NCBI RefSeq assembly: GCF_901000735.1
Contig: NC_081544.1
Span: forward strand, 27,088,095-27,152,094
Direction of reading: 5' to 3'
Length of the DNA: 64,000 nucleotides
Source of the DNA: Corylus avellana
Lineage: Eukaryota; Streptophyta; Magnoliopsida; Fagales; Betulaceae
Part shown: positions 59,001-64,000 of the stretch, piece by piece
How positions within the stretch are numbered: the stretch's first letter is position 1
Layout of the letters: each line of letters starts with the position of its first letter
The notes under the pieces: model-generated
What the model was told of the DNA's origin: nothing
Seen by the model: only the letters and a program-made list of their open reading frames with translations
Database searches by the model: none
Position numbers and translations under genes: made by a program

Positions 59001-61466
59001 GGGTAAACAGGTATACAAGAGTAATACCCAATACCATTTTCACATTTTACATTGAAGTATGAGCTATTGTAACGGGAACAAGGGTTTGATCGCTCGCATT
59101 CGTTAATATCTGACATGTAACGAGACAAACACCGTTAGTTTTGAAGCTTCTAATCTCTCTACTTGCCACTCCATTGTGATGATGATAATAATAACAATTA
59201 ACAATGGTAATATTTTCAAATGAAATCCATTGATATTGCTTTCTTTTGTTAGATCACTTGATTCTTTTATAACTTCATTTTTCTCTATATTTATCAAGAA
59301 ATGACTTTTAACACAAAACGAGAGTTTCTATGCTATGAACTTTATTAATTATAGTATGAGATTTGCCTGATTTGGGGTTTCACAAATAAGAATTCTTGTT
59401 ATTTCTAATTCTAACCTTTGCAACCTGGTCAAGTATCTGTAATAAAATCGCCAACTTTTATATTGAATTGATAAAAATACTTTAGAATTTAATTTTATAT
59501 GTATATATATAGTGAAATCTCTGATCACGTGAGTTCTATTGTGAGGCTGATCATGCATGCATGTGATTCCCTTCACTTAACTTTTAAGAAATAACAATTG
59601 AACTCACAAAAAAAAAAAAAAAAAAACAATTGAGAGGAGGGTAACTAAATAGAATGTATGTAATTTTATATGTAATATTTTATATTGCCGACTTTTGAAA
59701 AGTCTTCGATGGAAGTTTGAATAGAAAATGGACTATTTGAATAATAATAATTAAACTATTTTAAAAGTATTAAATGGAGGTTTTGATTGAAAATAAAGTA
59801 TTAATTGGAAAAAGAAAGGTCTTGTCTTTAAGGTGGTGTTTGGTAAATAGGTTGGCCTAGACACTGTAGTTGATGTATATTGATGTAAAAAAAAAGTAAG
59901 AATGTTTTGTATAAAAAAAGTAAAAAAATGGTATGGAAAAGTGAAAAAGTTTTGTTTTGTAGTGATTTTTTTATTTGAATAATAATAAAAAGTGAATAAT
60001 GTGATATAAAAAGTGAAAATGTGAAAATGTTTTGATGTTAATTTTTTTGGAAATTGTGATGAACAGTGTCTAGACCATCCGCGGCGCGAGGGTAATAGAT
60101 TAATCATTTACACTTATTTTATCTACTTTTTTTTCAATAAATTTTGTACTTATCTGGAAAAAAACTTGTAAGATACTTAATTGATAAAACATAAAATATG
60201 AAATCAAATCAAATATAAAAATTAAGTATACAATTAAAACTTGCCTTTGACCAACGAAATTTCAAAATAAACTATCAAAATGAAATTTAATTTTATTATA
60301 TATATCATCAAATTTATTAAAATTATGTTTTTTTCCCAGGCTCAATGCGGCCATAGTACTGTAATTCAACACTACACACATTTATACGTGTGGTCTGCAT
60401 AAGGCGTACGTGTAAGTGGTGACGTTGTTGTGACGCAGGTGTTCTACAAGTGTTATTTTGACCAAGGTGTGAATCTAGCCTATAATACATTCATACAAGT
60501 GTTGCGAATTTAATTCATAGAAGTACTATATAATTAGCACATAAACGAAAAAGAAAAGAATAATTAAAGAGATAAATAGACTTGTACCAAAACTTTACCT
60601 TGACATCCTCCAAGAATATAGGGATTCCCTTCATAGCCTCCATCGCAAGAACATGAAAAAGTTGAGTTCCGGTTACTCATTCGAATACATGTGTAGTTTG
60701 AAGAACTATTATATGTAGCGAGATTATTGAGTACTGAGTAGAATGATGTATCAAGAACCCCCCATTCCAACACCACAGGAACGTGGTACGACACAACGGA
60801 AGACATATTTGAGAACAATCGAACGTTGTAGGCGGCCTTGAACCACTTTTCTTCTACCAAGAATGCAGACCTGCAACCGATTGTAGGCTGGTTTGGAACG
60901 ATTATTGGTTCTGTATTTGTATTGAAGGCAACGAGGTCTGAAGCAATTGTGGTTTGGCATAAACGAGTAGTAGTATCATTTATGATCACTTCACAAACTT
61001 TACAGTTGAAAGGGCATGTCCTGCACCCAAAAACTGAACCATCTAAGGAAGTTATTGATGCAAAATTGTTGCAGCCGATGGCCACGAATATGTTTTCGGA
61101 CTGGGAGAAGATGAAAGGGCTTTTTGATAGCTCCACATTTTCTATGCCCCTTGAAAGATTACCACAAGCAGAAAGTGTCGGATAATTGACACCAACTGTG
61201 TTTCGTCTTCGTGATAAAGTGCTTCCGAATGAAATGTAGAGAACCTCCAGGTTGAGCCTCCTCAAGAAAGGCTTGGGAGAGCCCGAGGAGTAATTGCAAA
61301 TTACTTCATACCAGTCATCAACGTAGCAACCAGCTGCTCCTATTCCAAAAGGGTATGGAATGCTAACATTCCCACAGCGTTCTTCACATGAAGTAGTACT
61401 AGTAATTGCATCAATTGAACACAATAGCAAAAGGATCTGAAATAGAACTACCATTTGCATCCCCAT
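56031..61466 (-). CDS. Wall-associated receptor kinase-like protein (WAKL)
   Basis: Three exons: 60599-61466, 58969-59109 and 56031-57220, joined in phase to give 732 residues. Residues 1-20 form a signal peptide ([16 protein letters not shown]). Next is the galacturonan-binding domain ([13 protein letters not shown] near residue 32). A Cys-rich region ends the first exon ([12 protein letters not shown]). Exon 2 is a calcium-type EGF repeat (DINEC). Exon 3 opens with a membrane span ([12 protein letters not shown]) and then the kinase: [17 protein letters not shown] lysine, [40 protein letters not shown]. All catalytic residues are present, so activity is likely. WAKs bind pectin fragments at the cell surface and signal in defence and expansion. 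A partial copy lies just downstream. Exon borders follow GT-AG sites. Confidence 0.9.
57612..58052. mobile_element. Inverted-repeat MITE in WAKL intron 2
   Basis: The left arm (CTCACTTAACC, CTTTGCAATTAC, AGTTCAAAAACT, TCCGTTAGAT) returns inverted on the right (AATTGCAAAAGG, AGTTTTTGAACTTTG, TTAACGAA) across about 440 bases. The right arm contains a G-run of about 17 bases (57984-58000). Confidence 0.65.
58053..58968. other. Rest of WAKL intron 2
   Basis: It holds repeated GGTGGTTGGC/AAGATTTGAGG-type short blocks (58100-58390), a 12-base GGCTTATGGGGG duplicated around a short A/T-rich insert (58268-58316), and a TA microsatellite (58495-58520). No coding exon seen. Confidence 0.5.
59110..60598. 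other. WAKL intron 1
   Basis: 1.5 kb, very AT-rich. A GTGTTTGG...hAT-like stretch near 59830-60090 ends GTGTCTAGACC, which roughly mirrors GGCCTAGACACTG at 59851, so it may be a small MITE. No exon recognised. Confidence 0.45.
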
Positions 61467-61514
61467 CTCTCTCTTGCTCTCTTTTTCTATGATGATGACG
61501 GGATTGTGAAGCAG

Positions 61515-61525
61515 CTATATATAAT
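61515..61525 (-). promoter_or_regulatory. TATA-like box of WAKL
   Basis: TTATATATAGC on the minus strand about 50 bases upstream of the ATG at 61466, implying a short leader with a CT/GA-rich stretch between. Position is plausible but no other promoter signal supports it. Confidence 0.4.
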
Positions 61526-62205
61526 AAGCCCAAGCCCCCGCTTTCTATAATGAATTGAAAAGTTCTTCTATGGAAGCTGCCAAGAAGACCAAGTTGTCGT
61601 TGTCAGGACTAGCCTGAATTGCATAAGAGAAGAAAATCCAGCTAGCAGCCATGATTGAACTCTTACGAAATTACTAGGAAAATGATCCCACATGGATGGT
61701 CCACAATTGTGACCTTTTGGACGCGTAGCGGTAAACTACCAATTGGTAAACTACCAATTAGAAGGCACCATATATATATCCGGATACGCACGCTTACTTA
61801 CTTCTGGCTTGTCCTCTGCGAACTTTCCGTGTTTTCCACTTTGATTGGAGTGTGCATTTTTTAGAATAACTATCTATTTCATATTACGTGGTAAATAGTT
61901 TGATGATCAAGATTGAATTATATCAAGACACGGGTGATTCCGTCCTCCTGAAGGATATCGCAAAAAGTCATTGCATTGACTTCTAGCGACGAAAACGTCC
62001 ATCTCCACGTACGCCTTCGCAAACATCCTAGCCAGAGGAAAAAGACTATTTCATTTGACAAAAGTTTTTTGTTTCAGTGAAAATAATTTAGGATGGTACA
62101 CAAATTCTTGTTAAAACAAAATAATATTAATTCAAAAAAAATATACAATAAGACAAGTGACATACCAGAGATAAAAAAGTAGGATATGAAAAGATTTATT
62201 TTATT
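61526..62205. other. Upstream flank of WAKL
   Basis: No gene seen. AACTACCAATTGGTAAACTACCAATT forms a short repeat at about 61733-61760. Confidence 0.4.
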
Positions 62206-62209
62206 TTGC

Positions 62210-63205
62210 TTGTTGATAAAAAAGAACTGGGAAATTAATATATATATATGTATGTGGCTGATCGATCGGCACCTTCTTTTAGTCGCACTTTGGTGTTTAT
62301 TGGGTTTCTGTAAAGAGGGTTGTACTCCGTTTGGTTGCTGGGAAAAGGAAAAGAAAATTCACTCCGGAATCGGTACTATTTTCCTTTTATATTGTTTATG
62401 GATATGCCTAATGATTTCGAATAGATCGAGCAAATTAAGGGAAGTCTTAAGGATAGATGGTTGTATTTTTGGCTTAGTTGAGTGAGGGATTACGAATATG
62501 AATTAGTTTTTATTTTTACGTTTATCAATCCTCTATTTTGCTTGGAAATAATGTCAGCATTGGTTTTGGCCCTGGCATCGGTGGATGTTTAATTATCAAC
62601 TTAATCACACCAGCTGTCTCTAAGCATCTAATCGGTGTGGGAACTGTCTCAGATATCTGTCACATTATAAAATGCACATGGATATCCACATTTGATAATG
62701 TTTCTCAAGATAATTATCTCTTTACTCAAATGCTACTTCTTACCTTTGTAGCAAGGTGGAGGGTGAGGTCGTGGGTTCGGGTGCTTGTGTTTCTTACCAA
62801 TAATAATAATAATAATAATAAACATTTGTGTCGTCTTCTATGTTTTTGGCAATTCAATTTAGGTGTTAGTGGTCATGGTTGAATTTTAGTGATTGCTGCT
62901 CGAATTGGTAGGCTTGGTTATGGATTTTCTTTGTGGAGCTTAGTGATTGAGTTGAAATTTCTGAAGATTATGTCGAGAAAAGTTATAAGTGTTTGGTATG
63001 GATTTGCTGTAGGTGTTCGATGTAGTGTTCACTACTCTGTTCTAATGATGGTGTGAAATACCGTAGGGAATAAGGAGAATATGCAGAAGGCTTCTCTATC
63101 TAGGCTTAAGCACGATTATGGTGCTTTTAACGTTTTGGTCTGTTTGGAAAGACTACAAAATGTATTTAACCATAGGTGAGGACATCATGTCCTTAGGATG
63201 GGATC
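62210..63205 (+). repeat. SMAP1 3' flank, unit 2 of direct repeat
   Basis: Direct copy of 51850-52960 about 10.3 kb downstream, without any SMAP1 coding sequence before it. It has several internal deletions relative to unit 1 and contains the SINE at 62745-62830. Confidence 0.85.
62745..62832 (+). mobile_element. tRNA-derived SINE fragment, duplicated copy
   Basis: Same A-box-like TGTAGCAAGGTGGAGGGTG and tail as at 52435, here with an (AAT)n tail and part of the B-box region missing. Confidence 0.5.
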
Positions 63206-63440
63206 TGTTAATACCACGCACGCAGAGCCCTTGATGCTGGAGACCTATAAGAGAGTCAAATGTCAGAGTGGCACGCGGGTAGTGGCGGCGAAACTACCTC
63301 GGATGTTTAAGTTAATAGAGAATATGTGAAGTAAAATGGGAAGAATTTCAGTATGGGTAAAGTAATAATGAAAGAGTTTGATTAGAAAAAGAAGTGCCTG
63401 ATTTGTTTGCTTTCCTCACCTTTTGTAAGGCCTGTCTGTC

Positions 63441-63640
63441 CTTTTTTTTTTTTTTTTTTTTTGATAATGCCAAATTTCATAATAAATCAAGCAGCTAGAG
63501 CAAAATGCTCCAGGTGCAGTAAGTCTCTGATACATTCTGGTGGGGTCACCCACATTTGTTCCACCTCAGTCTTAGTGGCATACTTGGCCAGTACATGGGC
63601 TATATTATTATCTTCTCTCCTAACATAAGTCATCTTCCAT
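63441..63640 (-). mobile_element. 5'-truncated LINE, RNase H end
   Basis: Minus-strand frame 63639-63487 reads VRREDNNIAHVLAKYA then WVTPPECIRDLL and a stop. This is the C-terminal RNase H-like end of plant L1-type LINE ORF2, followed by a short UTR and an A-tail (the T-run at 63441-63462). Confidence 0.8.
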
Positions 63641-63770
63641 TGCAGTGGCGGAGCCACGTTGGTGGTTGGGGGTGCCGTGGCACCCCCAACGATTTTTTTT
63701 TAAAAAAATTTTCCTTTTCCCTGCTCTGTGGCCACTTGCAAGTTGGCGCTCTGATCTTATATACACACCA
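63641..63770. mobile_element. Unclassified repeat with GTGGCGGAGCCACG motif
   Basis: The GCAGTGGCGGAGCCACGTTGG block followed by a cytosine-rich GTGGCACCCCC and a T-run recurs inside the MULE at 2220-2275 (AGTGGTGGAGCCACGTTGG, GGCGCCCCC), so it is a dispersed repeat. Ends not defined. Confidence 0.5.
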
Positions 63771-64000
63771 AGAAAATAAGAAGAAATAGTTAGTAGAAGA
63801 AGAACTCAATAATAAAACCTTCATATATATATATGAATACAAGTTGCTGCTAGGAGACTGATGGTGAACACAACTGGGAGAGAAGTAGAGTTTTGCATTT
63901 TTTTTTATCATTTCGTGGGTGGTCATGAACTGCAAAGTATAGATTTTTGTGTTTTAGGGTGTAAGAATCTGCTTACTTTTTTTATTCTGGAAGTGTTATA
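63771..64000. other. Window end, no gene seen
   Basis: AT-rich sequence with a short TA microsatellite at 63823-63835. Nothing recognised. Confidence 0.5.

Noticed and set aside
1..64000. CRISPR arrays, bacterial operons, prophage or viral integrations
   Set aside because: No spaced direct repeats of CRISPR type and no prokaryotic or viral genes were seen; the retroelement remnants are ordinary plant LTR, LINE and SINE pieces.

Overview
This is nuclear DNA from a woody-type eudicot plant. It is AT-rich, with long GT-AG introns, dinucleotide microsatellites, many LTR, LINE, SINE and MULE remnants, and plant-only gene families (wall-associated kinase, thylakoid CtpA protease, SMAP1, plastid C2-lipase). 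I cannot name the species. A Fagales-like tree is a guess from the feel of the repeats. Three runs of exactly 100 N (22774-22873, 31551-31650, 49993-50092) split the window into four contigs, so order and orientation across them are scaffolding claims, not sequence facts.

Layout. (1) 0-9.5 kb: three tandem, diverged BLUS1/STE20-like kinase genes on the minus strand. All three lack the catalytic Asp of HRD, and the first is also frameshifted. Between the first and second lie a 1.1 kb Mutator-like element with a 9-bp target duplication, and a stray fragment of the neighbouring protease gene that itself holds a solo LTR. (2) 9.9-18.65 kb: a 13-exon plus-strand gene for a thylakoid-lumen carboxyl-terminal processing protease (CtpA, S41), copy A. 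It faces a two-exon minus-strand gene for a plastid-type membrane protein (19.8-22.0 kb). (3) 22.9-31.55 kb: one whole contig that is a reverse-complement copy (copy B) of 13.68-22.6 kb. (4) 31.65-46.72 kb: a minus-strand C2-domain class-3 lipase resembling Arabidopsis HIL1. Its introns are stuffed with transposons, the nucleophile exon could not be found, and its 5' end is cut off by (5) 46.73-51.35 kb, a direct third copy (copy C) of the 3' part of the protease gene plus the membrane-protein gene. This copy continues into an intact 59-codon SMAP1 gene (51388-51567). (6) 53.9-61.5 kb: a truncated wall-associated-kinase fragment split by an LTR, then a complete three-exon WAK-like receptor kinase. 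(7) 62.2-63.2 kb: a second copy of the SMAP1 3' flank, then a LINE fragment.

Main interpretation. The protease/membrane-protein block exists three times and copy A is a mosaic: B-like in some tracts, C-like in others. Copy A carries Arg where the S41 catalytic Gln should be, and a 2-nt deletion that changes its C-terminus. Copy B keeps the normal protease residues but has a 1-nt deletion in the membrane-protein gene. Either gene conversion among recent segmental duplicates or misplaced/chimeric haplotigs would explain this. The SMAP1, membrane-protein and lipase genes also appear to be neighbours in Arabidopsis (At4g13520-At4g13550, from memory), which supports an old conserved core disturbed by the duplications. 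I did not find a clearly new biochemical system. The most interesting items are the mosaic triplication with reciprocal gene damage, the pseudokinase cluster, and a set of 18-67 bp LINE-tail insertions flanked by long perfect target duplications.
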